Below, in pieces: positions 26,774-35,416 of a stretch of DNA of 64,000 nucleotides. The DNA comes from Leisingera methylohalidivorans DSM 14336. GTDB lineage: Bacteria; Pseudomonadota; Alphaproteobacteria; Rhodobacterales; Rhodobacteraceae. The notes beneath the pieces are model-generated. The model was not told the origin of the DNA. It saw nothing but the letters and a program-made list of their open reading frames with translations, and did no database searches. The DNA lies in the NCBI RefSeq assembly GCF_000511355.1, contig NC_023135.1:3374371-3438370 (forward strand), written 5' to 3'. Positions within the stretch are counted from its first letter, which is position 1. The number at the start of each line of letters is the position of its first letter. Position numbers and translations under genes: made by a program.

Positions 26774-27700
26774 ATGGAGAAAATTGCGCCTCAAACGTCC
26801 CAACCTCACAGCCTTGCCGATGTTGATTTGCGCCTGCTGAGGGTCTTTGCAGAAATTGTGAATGCAAACGGGTTTTCGGCCGCACAGGTAAACCTCGGCA
26901 TGACGCAGGCAACGATATCAGCGCACATGCGGCATCTTGAGGAGAGGCTCGGCATGCGGCTGTGCGAACGCGGCCGCAGCGGGTTTTATCTGACCGAGGA
27001 AGGCCGCCAAATCTATTCGGCGATGCTTGACCTTTTCGGCTCCATCGACCGGTTTCAAAATGCGGTCAGCGAAGCGCAGGGGGAACTGTCCGGGGATCTG
27101 AGTTTCGGGACGGTTGATGCCATGTACACCAACCGAAGCCTGAGACTGGACCGTGCCATCGAGGAATTTGCAGAACTCGCTCCACAGGTGCGGCTGTCGA
27201 TCGACATTGCCGCGCCGCAAGTCCTGTCGCAAGGCATATTGAACGGCCGGTATCAAGCCGTTTTGATGCCGTCTCAGCGTCAGTTGGGACAGATGCAGGC
27301 TGTCGATGTCTTCGAAGAACGCCAGAACCTGTATTGCAGTTGCCGGCACCCCTTGTTTGCCGTTGATGAGGATACGCTGACGGATGCGGTTCTTGCCCGG
27401 CAGGATTTTGCCGGACGCACGTATATGCCGCAAGGACCGATCTGCGGCATCGGCTTCAACTGGCACGCTGTAGCCGCGCATATGGAAAGCACGCTGCTTC
27501 TCATTCTGTCCGGCGCCTTTATCGGATTTCTGCCCGATCATTACGCGGATCCGGAAGTGCAACGCGGCCGTTTGCGCACCCTTGCCAAGGACCGGGTCAC
27601 GTTCAATGACACGTTTCAAATCGTATACCCGCGCAAACGCCCTTCACGCGCGGCAAGTCTGCTGGCGAAGGCAATTCTTTCCTGCCAGGCAGATTCATGA
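26774..27700 (+). CDS. LysR family transcriptional regulator
   Basis: 308 residues. The winged helix-turn-helix is VDLRLLRVFAEIVNANGFSA then AQVNLGMTQATISAHMRHLE. The substrate-binding domain runs from about residue 105. Divergent placement next to the ureohydrolase operon makes it the likely activator of that operon. The effector is unknown, perhaps the transported guanidino compound. Confidence 0.88.
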   Translation: MEKIAPQTSQPHSLADVDLRLLRVFAEIVNANGFSAAQVNLGMTQATISAHMRHLEERLGMRLCERGRSGFYLTEEGRQIYSAMLDLFGSIDRFQNAVSEAQGELSGDLSFGTVDAMYTNRSLRLDRAIEEFAELAPQVRLSIDIAAPQVLSQGILNGRYQAVLMPSQRQLGQMQAVDVFEERQNLYCSCRHPLFAVDEDTLTDAVLARQDFAGRTYMPQGPICGIGFNWHAVAAHMESTLLLILSGAFIGFLPDHYADPEVQRGRLRTLAKDRVTFNDTFQIVYPRKRPSRAASLLAKAILSCQADS

Positions 27701-28216
27701 ATAGCAACTCGAACTGCACCTGAGGGGCCTCCTGCGGAAGCTTCCAGACAACCTCTTCCGGCTTGTGCCGTGTCTTTGCTATTCGATTTTCCGCTAATTT
27801 GAGAGCCAGATCGAACGAGCGTTGACGCTGCCACCGCCCCGGCCATACGGTGCCAGATTCTTGCTCCGCCTGCGGCAGGCGGCAGGGCTGGATTTGAAAA
27901 TGGCGCTTTTGCGCATAGCTGCTCCGGTGCAACCCGAAGCGTCACATGAAGCAGCTTGGTTCCGGCGAAGGACCTGTGTGGATGGCTCCTGCATAGCAAG
28001 ACATTTTTGAGTTGATTTCGTGCATTCGTCAGATGCAGTCGTGTGTCCGGCCTGTTTGCGCGGTTTTGACCGCTGGCCCTGATGGGTTCCGCAAACCAAG
28101 TTCCTTACGGCTTAGCGGGCTATGATGCCCGGGACCTTCGACGGGGTCTCTTGGTTTTCGCGGCTGACTTTTGCACCATCATTTCGCAGGTCTTGCTAAC
28201 TCGTGGTTCTGTCTCC
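27701..28216. other. Intergenic stretch with dispersed repeat
   Basis: No gene recognised. It contains the second copy of the 49-nt repeat (27926-27974) and the downstream flank of an IS110 element. Short minus-strand frames here lack recognisable domains. Confidence 0.4.
27926..27974 (+). repeat. 49-nt dispersed repeat, copy 2
   Basis: Matches 2961-3009 at about 40 of 49 positions without gaps. Both copies lie in gene-free stretches next to IS elements. Confidence 0.55.
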
Positions 28217-29236
28217 TTAGGCCAAATGTGGGTTGTAGGGTGCGCTACGGGTGAGAACGGCCCAGACGATTCGGGCCGTCTTGTTCGCCATAGCAACTGC
28301 AGCCAGGCGAGCAGGTTTGCGTTCAAGGAGCGACGTCAGCCATTTGCTGGCGCGCTCTGGATGTGATCGGGTTTGCCTGACAAGCGATGTCATCCCGACG
28401 ACAAGCAACGATCTTAAGTACTGATCGCCCATTTTGGTGATCCGGCCCAGCTTCTCTTTTCCACCACTGGATCTATTTGCGGGTGTCAAACCAAGCCACG
28501 CCGCAAATTCGCGGCCATTTCTGAACTGGTGCCCGTCTCCGATGCTGGCGATGATCCCCGAGGCTGTCACCGCTCCAACGCCTGGGATGGTTCGCAGCAG
28601 TCTTACCCGCTCATCTTCCCTAGCCACCTGCTTCAAACGTTCCTCATACCAGCGGACGCGTTTGTGCAACGCCTTAAGCTGTTCAGACAGGTTGCGGATC
28701 ACCTCATTGGCGATATCTGGGACATCGAGCACCTCTCCGAGGGTGATGTCTTCGGCAAACCCAATGACGCGAGCCAGACCTCGGGGTATATAAATGCCGA
28801 ACTCAGCGACCAGCCCTCGCAGGCCGTTGATTAACTGCGTTCTTTGGCGAACCAGAAGGTCACGCGCACGATGAAGCGATAGCAGTGACTGCTGTTCTAC
28901 CGTTTTGATGGCCACGAAGCGCATGGTCGGACGGGTAACAGCCTCGCAGATTGCCTCAGCATCAATCGCATCGGATTTGCCGCGTTTCACATAAGGTTTG
29001 ACATACATCGGAGGGATCAGACGCACGTCGTGGCCCAAGGCGGTCAACTCACGAGCCCAATGGTGCGCCGTGCTGCAGGACTCCATACCAATCAGGCAAG
29101 GTTCTAACTTCGCGAAGAACGGTAAAACTTGTGCGCGGCGTAGCGGTTTGTTGAAGGCGACACTTTCATCTCCGGAAATTCCGTGGACCTGAATTACGTT
29201 CTTCGCCAGATCAACACCGGTCGTGGTAACTTGCAT
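28217..29236 (-). CDS. IS110 family transposase (IS1111-like branch)
   Basis: 339 residues from ATG 29236; longer upstream reading is not IS110-like. DEDD residues: Asp in GVDLAKNVIQVHG, Glu in IGMESC, and two Asp in KSDAIDAEAICEA. C-terminal domain: TIPGVGAVTASGI, FAAWLGLTPANRSSGG with the family's serine, and ANKTARIVWAVL. It appears intact. It differs clearly from the copy at 3265 and is closer to the broken copy at 33660-34226. Confidence 0.9.
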   Translation of the reverse strand: MQVTTTGVDLAKNVIQVHGISGDESVAFNKPLRRAQVLPFFAKLEPCLIGMESCSTAHHWARELTALGHDVRLIPPMYVKPYVKRGKSDAIDAEAICEAVTRPTMRFVAIKTVEQQSLLSLHRARDLLVRQRTQLINGLRGLVAEFGIYIPRGLARVIGFAEDITLGEVLDVPDIANEVIRNLSEQLKALHKRVRWYEERLKQVAREDERVRLLRTIPGVGAVTASGIIASIGDGHQFRNGREFAAWLGLTPANRSSGGKEKLGRITKMGDQYLRSLLVVGMTSLVRQTRSHPERASKWLTSLLERKPARLAAVAMANKTARIVWAVLTRSAPYNPHLA

Positions 29237-29561
29237 GGGGTGGCTCCTCTCATAACCAGATATCGACACCTGCACTATGGCGCATTGCGACGCCGGTTGG
29301 AGCAGGAGCCATCCACCCCACCGGCTTCCGGGAAAGTGACCAAGGAATTTCGCGGCGGCAGAATCTTTGGCGCGACACCCCTTGTCTAAGGCCGCTTCGG
29401 GCTGCCTGCCGTCATCCTGGGGAACAGCCGGGAAGCGCTCTAATCCTCCGAAACGGTGACCCGGTCGCCCCGGCGCGGAATCGGGATTTGTTCGCGGATT
29501 TCGATGACGGCTGCGTGCTGTCGGGCGCGGTGATTTTGCCTCGGTTGACAGAGGGTTTCCC

Positions 29562-30440
29562 ATGACCGTTCAGCAGTCCGCGCCGGCGGCACCCCTTCGC
29601 GCCCGGATGATTGCCGATATGCCGGCGCGCAATCCGGGGCCGGCGCTTCAAACCAGCCTCTTGCGGGCCTGCAAGCGGTTTGCAGCCTGGCTCGGACGAT
29701 CCCCCGGGACCGCGGCAACCGATGATGTGCGGGGCTTCCAGCGGCATCTGATGGAAAGCGGCACCAGCATCTGTACCCGCAGTCAGACCATGACCGGGGT
29801 GAAGTTTCTGTTCCGGGTGACGCTGCGGCGGCATAACCTGGCCGCGGAGGTTTTCAGCCTCAAGGAGCCGGTGAAGGTGCCGCTGGGCTGAGCGGTACCG
29901 GGGTCAAGCGTATCCTGCTCATGGCACCAAGCTTGAAGGCGCGTGTGATGCTGTCGCTCGCCTATGGCTGCGGCCTGCGTGCGGGCGAAGTTGTCCGGCT
30001 CAAGGTCGGCGGCATCGACGAGGACCAGAAGATCATCCGCATCGTGCAATCCAAGGGCCCGCAAGGATCGCAACGTGATGCTGCCCGCGGGTATTCCGGG
30101 CTTGTTGCGCGAGTGGTGATAAGAACGGCCCGCCGGTCAGGACACAGGCGTGGCCGGGCCTGAACGGGTCATTTTCCCCGGCTATCGCGGCAAGCCCGGA
30201 ATACCCGTCAGTTCCCGCGTTTGTTCAAGCAGGCGGCGCGGGCCGCGGGCATCACCAAGCCTGTGACGCTGCACACGCTGCGGCACAGTTTTGCGACACA
30301 TCTGCCGGAGCGCGGCGTCGGCATCCGGGTCGTTTATTGCCCGGCAGTCGAAACCCAGTTTCGATGAGAGGGCAGGCGCTGCTCGGGCATGCCAAACTGA
30401 CCACGACGGCGCGCTACGCCAGTGTCGCCGCCACTGCCCG
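29562..30440 (+). pseudogene. Tyrosine recombinase, multiply disrupted
   Basis: An IS91-type integrase homologue in several frames. Segments: LLRACKRFAAWLGRSPGTAA, then LKEPVKVPL, a deletion, LKARVMLSLAYGCGLRAGEV with the first Arg, [18 protein letters not shown] with HxxR, then LLGHAKLTTTARYASVAAT with the nucleophile Tyr. Two hairpin elements lie in its last 110 bases. Copy D (net 38 bp) separates GIRVV from QALLGH, and copy C follows the Tyr motif. Other frameshifts occur near 29890 and 30060. Confidence 0.8.
30338..30372 (+). repeat. Hairpin element copy D
   Basis: TGCCCGGCAG, arms TCGAAAC and GTTTCGA around CCA, then the shortened 3' block GAGAGGG. The net gain in the host gene is 38 bases (30335-30372), judged from the conserved VVQALLGHA block on both sides. 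Confidence 0.88.
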
Positions 30441-30473
30441 GCAGGCGATTGCGCAGCAATACCCGAGAGGGGG
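30435..30473 (+). repeat. Hairpin element copy C
   Basis: TGCCCGGCAG, arms GATTGC and GCAAT around GCA, and 3' block CGAGAGGGG. It lies 97 nt after copy D in the same orientation, at the 3' end of the same recombinase remnant. Confidence 0.88.
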
Positions 30474-30589
30474 GACGGCGGCCTGCCTTCGGACAGCACC
30501 AAGCGGATCGCCTGCCGCAGGAATTTCTTCTTCTCCGTCCCGGTCGCCGGCCGGTCTGCTCCAATGCCGGGATCCAGTTCCGCTTGTCG

Positions 30590-30839
30590 ATAAAAGTTCT
30601 GTTCAAGCTGCTCTTAAGGCAAGCCGCCGGCATGGTGGCCAGTCTGCTGCGGATGGCGGGGCTGGACTGGCTATCACACCTGGAACCGGATCGAGGTGAA
30701 AATGCGCTGCTTTAAGGCCTTCGGTGATCGCATCGCTGCAAAAGACCCCGACGGAGAAACCGCTGAAATGCACATCCGCATTGCCCTAATGAACCGCTTC
30801 CCGGCCCTCGGCACAGCCGAGATCGTTCGCGTGGCCTGA
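30590..30839 (+). pseudogene. IS5 deletion derivative 1
   Basis: N-terminal IS5 block (KLLLRQAAGMVASLLRMAGLDW) is joined directly to the C-terminal block (WNRIEVKMRCFKAFGDRIAA, AEMHIRIALMNRFPALGTAE) with the catalytic middle deleted. The same joint occurs at 33400, and the downstream 60 nt are nearly identical in both places. So an already deleted copy was probably duplicated or moved. Confidence 0.7.
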
Positions 30840-31068
30840 CCCCAACCGGGAAAGGGGAACGCACGCCTCCGCCATCAGTTCTGCTACGAAGCCATTCAAA
30901 TCACTACAGTGAATTTTTCTCGTGCGAACTCAAGGGCAGGCCTATCCTGAAACAACGATCCGCCTGCGGCATGATTGACTGCCAATTCCGCAACAATGCA
31001 GAGATTTGTTTGATTTTTAGTTATCGAGAATCAATTATGGGGCGAATTGTTCAAGTGGAGATCTGTCT
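30840..31068. promoter_or_regulatory. Upstream region of the VPEID-CTERM gene
   Basis: The first 60 nt are the IS5 right end. The remainder is AT-rich and should carry the promoter of the small exosortase substrate. No clear operator was found. Confidence 0.35.
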
Positions 31069-31314
31069 ATGGCGGGTATTGGCAAGAAAGTTGGTGTTTG
31101 CGGTGCTTCCATTGCATTGTTGAGCGTGCTGCCCACAGTCCTAACGGCGCAATCGATCGGCGTCGATCTCGGCGCCGTTGATGTAGGCATCGGCGGAGGG
31201 CGACCGGCCTCTGTTCCCGAAATTGACGCATCCACAGGCGCAATGGCTCTCGCAGCTCTAGCCGCCGCTCTGGTGCTGGCTTGGGAGGTGAACCGGCGCC
31301 GCAAGGCTGGGTAA
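31069..31314 (+). CDS. VPEID-CTERM sorting-signal protein
   Basis: 81 residues. N-terminal signal peptide (VGVCGASIALLSVLPTVLTA, cleavage after about residue 27), a short Gly/Val-rich mature part, then a C-terminal sorting signal: VPEID at 49-53, a membrane helix at about 57-73 and the basic tail NRRRKAG. This is the tripartite layout recognised by exosortases, and VPEID is the motif of the exosortase E system. The predicted exosortase E is encoded convergently 7 nt away. Exported, then cut and probably attached or released at the cell surface; biological role unknown. Confidence 0.85.
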   Translation: MAGIGKKVGVCGASIALLSVLPTVLTAQSIGVDLGAVDVGIGGGRPASVPEIDASTGAMALAALAAALVLAWEVNRRRKAG

Positions 31315-31321
31315 GCCCAGG

Positions 31322-32899
31322 TCAGATCAAAGACCATTGCCCGGAATACCAGGCGACTGCGGCGACGGATGCGTTTGCGACAATATGCGCGACAACGGCA
31401 TCGCCCAGTCGACCCCGGCGCAACATTGCAGCTGCGAAAAGAAGGCCCGCGATGCCTGCCAGAATCAAGCGTCCATGCAGGGCTGCAAACAGAGCAGTCG
31501 ACACCAGAACTGCGATGGCTTTTGCGGCCGGAGAGCCGGTATCGAGCCTGGCCAGAATGTAGCCGCGAAAGAAAGCTTCTTCCACCACGGGCACCAGAAG
31601 GGTGGTTCCCAGCGTGCGTACCATCGCCCATGCCAGGAACGCACTACCGCTCAATGCTCCCAGAACCAGATCGTCTTCTTGATAGGGCTCGGAAAACCAC
31701 ACCCATGCCGCACCGACGACAAGACCAGCCGCGATCGAAAACGGGTCGAGCGACAGCCGGATCTGAGGAAACAGCGCACGGCGCATCCAGACCAAGACGC
31801 CAAGCATGACCGCCGCCTGGAACGGATATCCAAGAGCAGGGTTTTCCCAGAATGCATGTGCAATGACGCCCGAAATCATAAAGGCAATAAAAGGGACAAT
31901 CAGAGCGGCTACAGGGTCGGCGCTCAATTTTTCCCTCTCTGGGAGGGTATAGTTCACTCGGCGAAGCGCCGGTATAGCTTGAGCGAGATATAAGATTCCA
32001 AGCGCCAGAAAGATGAAAAGCAACCACCCGGCGAAGCTGTGAAAGCCGTTCACCGCGAGTTCCGGCGAGACATACCTGCCAATCAGAATCAGGACAGTAA
32101 TGCGCAGGATGTTAAATACCCAACTGGCCAGAAGCGCTATTGGCCAAAGAACAAGCCAGAATACATTTTGCCTCAGTGTTTCGCGAAACAGCACAGCATA
32201 GATCACCATGAACCCGGTGATCAGCGCAAACCCTTCGATGCCGGAACACTGGCTGGCGACAGCAACCACAAACCCTGGCAGCCCGATCCAAGCACGGCCC
32301 GGTTCAATGAAAACCTCAGGGCCAACTGCAGAGAGCAACAGCGCCACACCTTTGAATGTGGCGGTGGACACGAACTCAACCGCCCACAGCGGCTCTATCA
32401 GGTGCGCCAAGGACGGGATCAAAGCAGCCAACAGCAAGATTACAAGCGGCTGAAAACGCTCGGTTCCTAGCCATTCCCACCAGGACAACGGTCTTAGAAC
32501 CCAGAACAAGGATCCAAGTGCTGCTAAGGCACCGCCACCTGCGAGCAGTATGAAAACATACAGGAATTTTTCGTTCACTTCCCCTGGAGGGATGATCAGT
32601 ACCGGCAGAAATATGACCATGACGCCGAGCAAGTGAACGTTACCCCAAAGGGGCTTTCGACTTGCTGCCTTGATCAGTTCGAGAAACCGGTGCCAGCTTC
32701 TGGTCCGACCGCATATCAGAACTGCAAACGCAGCGAAGACGCAGATGGCGCTGATAAACACAATCCTCAACCCGCGGCACAATCCCGCTATTCCGGTTGC
32801 GTGACATTCGATGGGAAAAAAAATCTGATAGGTTGCGATGACCGCAATGCCCTCGAGAACGAACAAGACCAGCAGCCACCTGATACCCGCCTGAACCAA
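31322..32899 (-). CDS. xrtE: Exosortase E/protease, VPEID-CTERM system
   Basis: 525 residues, many membrane segments. The first two thirds are an exosortase: catalytic Cys218 in SQCSGIEG, Arg266 in FNILRITVL, His287 in NGFHSFAGW. The last third is a CPBP (CAAX/Abi-type) intramembrane protease with EExxxR (EEAFFRGY, 440-447), FxxxH (FAALH) and HxxxN (HIVAN). This fusion is the defined architecture of exosortase E. The likely start is TTG 32899, preceded by AGAGG. It is convergent with its probable substrate gene. Confidence 0.92.
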   Translation of the reverse strand: MVQAGIRWLLVLFVLEGIAVIATYQIFFPIECHATGIAGLCRGLRIVFISAICVFAAFAVLICGRTRSWHRFLELIKAASRKPLWGNVHLLGVMVIFLPVLIIPPGEVNEKFLYVFILLAGGGALAALGSLFWVLRPLSWWEWLGTERFQPLVILLLAALIPSLAHLIEPLWAVEFVSTATFKGVALLLSAVGPEVFIEPGRAWIGLPGFVVAVASQCSGIEGFALITGFMVIYAVLFRETLRQNVFWLVLWPIALLASWVFNILRITVLILIGRYVSPELAVNGFHSFAGWLLFIFLALGILYLAQAIPALRRVNYTLPEREKLSADPVAALIVPFIAFMISGVIAHAFWENPALGYPFQAAVMLGVLVWMRRALFPQIRLSLDPFSIAAGLVVGAAWVWFSEPYQEDDLVLGALSGSAFLAWAMVRTLGTTLLVPVVEEAFFRGYILARLDTGSPAAKAIAVLVSTALFAALHGRLILAGIAGLLFAAAMLRRGRLGDAVVAHIVANASVAAVAWYSGQWSLI

Positions 32900-33235
32900 A
32901 TAACTGTACCTCTATGAATTCGCCTCGGCCATACTGAGAAAAACTGTCAAGTATGGCAAAATTATGGGGTTTTCAGGCCGCCGTTAGCCCAGCTGCCCTA
33001 ATTGGCTTGTTTAGTGATTTTCCTTCTCCGCGGCCGACGCTCCCAAATCACCGCTGTAGTGTCGTCTTCGTTCATTACGGGCTTTGCATCGGCCACGACC
33101 ACAAGTTTCTTACGGTTCCGGATGAACTCGCCCCAGGCGATCAGCCCCTCACCAGGCGCCCACCAGGCTGGCGTTGTTGCAGAACTTGACCCCTTGAGGA
33201 TTCACCGCGTGGATACATGAGGTTAGAAGGGCTGC
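32900..33235. other. Intergenic stretch upstream of exosortase E
   Basis: Should hold the exosortase promoter. On the minus strand about 33010-33175 a start-less frame reads EFIRNRKKLVVVADAKPVMN then EDDTTAVIWERRPRRRK. This looks coding but matches nothing I recognise; it may be a remnant. Confidence 0.3.
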
Positions 33236-33580
33236 ATGACGAAACCCTTACCAGCCCGCTACCGGACGGCGAATTGGTCCAGCTACAATGCAGCGCTGCG
33301 ACAGCGCGGTTCTCTGCTCATCTGGGGAGACAAAGAGATGACCTGGCTTGCGCCACATGAGGCCCGCCCCGGTCGCCGGCCGGTCTGCTGCGGATGGCGG
33401 GGCTGGACTGGCTATCACACCCGGAGCCGGATCGAGGCGAAAATGCGCTGCTTAAAGGCCTTCGGTGATCGCACCGCTACAGAAGACCCCAATGGAAAAA
33501 CCGCTGAAATCCACATCCGCATTGCCCTAGTGAACCGCTTCCCGGCTCTCGGCGCAGCCAAGATCGTTCGCGTGGCCTGA
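33236..33580 (+). pseudogene. IS5 deletion derivative 2
   Basis: A 114-codon open frame made of the IS5 N-terminus (ARYRTANWSSYNAALRQRGS), a shifted middle, and the C-terminus (SRIEAKMRCLKAFGDRTATE, AEIHIRIALVNRFPALG). The catalytic centre is deleted at the same joint as the copy at 30590. The open frame makes a peptide but not a transposase. Confidence 0.7.
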
Positions 33581-33659
33581 CCCCAACCGGGAAAGGGGAA
33601 CGCACGCCTCCGCTATCAGTTCTGCTACGAAGCCGCTGACATGTATCCGGCCTCTGATG

Positions 33660-34226
33660 CGGCGTCAGGGCCGTGATCAGCACCTTGAGTGTGGGGATGG
33701 CATCAGCTGGCAGGCCGCTTTCCGGACTTTCGATGATTGCAATCAGCTTTGACGCGTTGGCCGCCCCCCGTGGCGCGACCTGTGCGAACTCGTTCAAATG
33801 CCCTCGCAGTGCATTGATGGCCTGGGTCCGCTGCCGGATCAGAAGCTCGCGCACGCGGAACACTATCGCCGCGCCCTGCGTCTCTTCGCTCTTCACAGGC
33901 ACAAACCGCATCGTCGGACGCAGCGCGGCCTCGCAGATCGCCTCGGCATCCGCGGCATCGTTCTTCCAATGTTTAACAAAGGGTTTCACATAAGCGGGAG
34001 GGATGAGCCGTACTTCGTGGCCGAACTTGCTGATCTCACGACCCTAATAATGAGCGCCGCCACAGGCTTCCATCGCGACAACACAGGGCTGCAACCCGCC
34101 GAATAAGGCCAGCACCTGACCCCTCCGCAGCTTCTTGCGCAGAACAGGCTGCCCCGCTGCATCTGCCCCGCGGGCCTGAACCACATTATTCGCCAGATCG
34201 GGCCCGACCTTGGAAATCTCTGGCAT
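33660..34226 (-). pseudogene. IS110 family transposase, 5' fragment
   Basis: Starts at ATG 34226. Reads LANNVVQARGADAAGQPVLR, VVAMEACGGAHY, then a stop (TAG, normally Trp), then PPAYVKPFVKHWKNDAADAE and ICEAALRPTMRFVPVKSEE. The second half is missing and ends at the IS5 derivative. Related to the intact copy at 28217. Confidence 0.8.
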
Positions 34227-34322
34227 GACCGCTTTCCTTTGTGGATCGTTGCAGACCCGCCTTGGCACATTGATGCCGTCGGGGGGCGGTCACATCATCA
34301 GAGCCGCAGCAAGCGACAAAGC

Positions 34323-34357
34323 GCAGTCGCGGCACTGGGAGAAAATGCCGCGACTGC
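34323..34357 (-). terminator. 12-bp perfect hairpin downstream of the solute-binding gene
   Basis: The arms GCAGTCGCGGCA and TGCCGCGACTGC surround an 11-nt loop, 25 nt after the end of the minus-strand solute-binding gene. On the minus strand the loop carries a T run, but no T run follows the stem. Probable terminator or 3'-end stabiliser; it could instead be part of the IS110 flank. Confidence 0.45.
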
Positions 34358-34382
34358 TGCCGATGAGAAAGCCCGGGGGGAC

Positions 34383-35360
34383 TTAGCTGCCGGCCTTCGG
34401 GAGGGTGGCCCACTTGGCAAGGAAGTCCTCGCGGGAGGTGGCCGCTTCGCCCTCATCGACGTCGAAAATCTTGATGTCACCCAGTTCAGGAAGCCCGACA
34501 TAGTCGGATACTTTGATGTCGGTCCGGCTGGGACGGCGGAAGGCAACCATCAGAAGCTCGGTCTGGGTTTCCTTCGACATGAGCGTGTCTATGACCTTCT
34601 TGGCATTCTCGCCGGCGGGGGCATTCTGCACCAGGCCGGAATAGTCGGCGGTGATGAAAGTGCCCTCTGCGGGGTAAACCAGCTGCAGCTCTTCCTGCCC
34701 GCCGTCGACATAGGCGTATCCATTGGTTTCAAAAGTTAGCCCAACGGCGTATTCGCCCATTGCCACGCCTCTCGGCACCGCGGATGACGAGCCGCTGATC
34801 ACGAGATTCGATACCACCGCTTCGAAGGTTTCCTGATCGAGCAGTTTCGACAAGCCCCAGGCGATGGTGTAGCCGGTCGAGCTGTTTGCGGGATCGGGGA
34901 TCATCACCCGGCCCTTCCATGCCGGATCGGCAAGATCGGCCCAGCTGCCGGGCATTTCAGCGCCGTCCAGCAGGTAAGAGTTCACCAGCATGGTCACGAC
35001 GTGAATGTTGGCCGGTTGGAACAGGTCGTCCGGATAGCGCAGCGATTCCTTGACCGCGGCAAGCTCGGGCGAGCTGTAGGCTTCGAAATTGCTCTTGAAG
35101 GCGCCGACGGTGTTGATCGAGGTCGACCAGAACACATCGCCCTGCGGCGCATCGGCCTCGGCCTCGATCCGGCGCAGCAGCACGCCGCTGCCCCCGGTGA
35201 TGACGCCCAGATCGGTGCCGGCACTTTCATGAACCGCCGCCTGGACGGCCTCAACCGCGGGAACCGGGTTCGATGTGTAAAGGACCGGTTCGCTGGCCAG
35301 CACCGGTGTGACGGTCAGGCCCAGGGCCAGGGCGCCGGGGATCAGTGAATTGAACTTCAT
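34383..35360 (-). CDS. ABC transporter substrate-binding protein (iron/2-AEP/spermidine-like class)
   Basis: 325 residues. N-terminal signal peptide (SLIPGALALGLTVTPVLA, cleavage near residue 22). The mature start SEPVLYTSNP and the segments GGSGVLLRRIEAEADAPQGD and PSRTDIKVSDY match the periplasmic family of Fe(III) and phosphonate binding proteins. It is last in a four-gene operon with a double permease, ATPase and an inositol-monophosphatase-family enzyme. That context points to a phosphorylated organic ligand and not iron, which is inference. Confidence 0.85.
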   Translation of the reverse strand: MKFNSLIPGALALGLTVTPVLASEPVLYTSNPVPAVEAVQAAVHESAGTDLGVITGGSGVLLRRIEAEADAPQGDVFWSTSINTVGAFKSNFEAYSSPELAAVKESLRYPDDLFQPANIHVVTMLVNSYLLDGAEMPGSWADLADPAWKGRVMIPDPANSSTGYTIAWGLSKLLDQETFEAVVSNLVISGSSSAVPRGVAMGEYAVGLTFETNGYAYVDGGQEELQLVYPAEGTFITADYSGLVQNAPAGENAKKVIDTLMSKETQTELLMVAFRRPSRTDIKVSDYVGLPELGDIKIFDVDEGEAATSREDFLAKWATLPKAGS

Positions 35361-35416
35361 GGTTTCTCCTCTCTACTGTTTCGATGTCCGCGCCGTGCGC
35401 GGGTGATGCCGACACG

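Noticed and set aside
27394..27404. TGCCCGGCAGG, the 5' block of the hairpin element, inside the LysR gene
   Set aside because: No 3' block or inverted arms follow, and the protein alignment (LARQDFAGRTYM) is continuous, so it is chance.
30087..30203. Inverted repeat CGGGTATTCCGGGCTT / AAGCCCGGAATACCCG within the recombinase remnant
   Set aside because: 16-bp arms about 90 nt apart in degraded DNA; no other copies and no element-like ends, so no claim is made.
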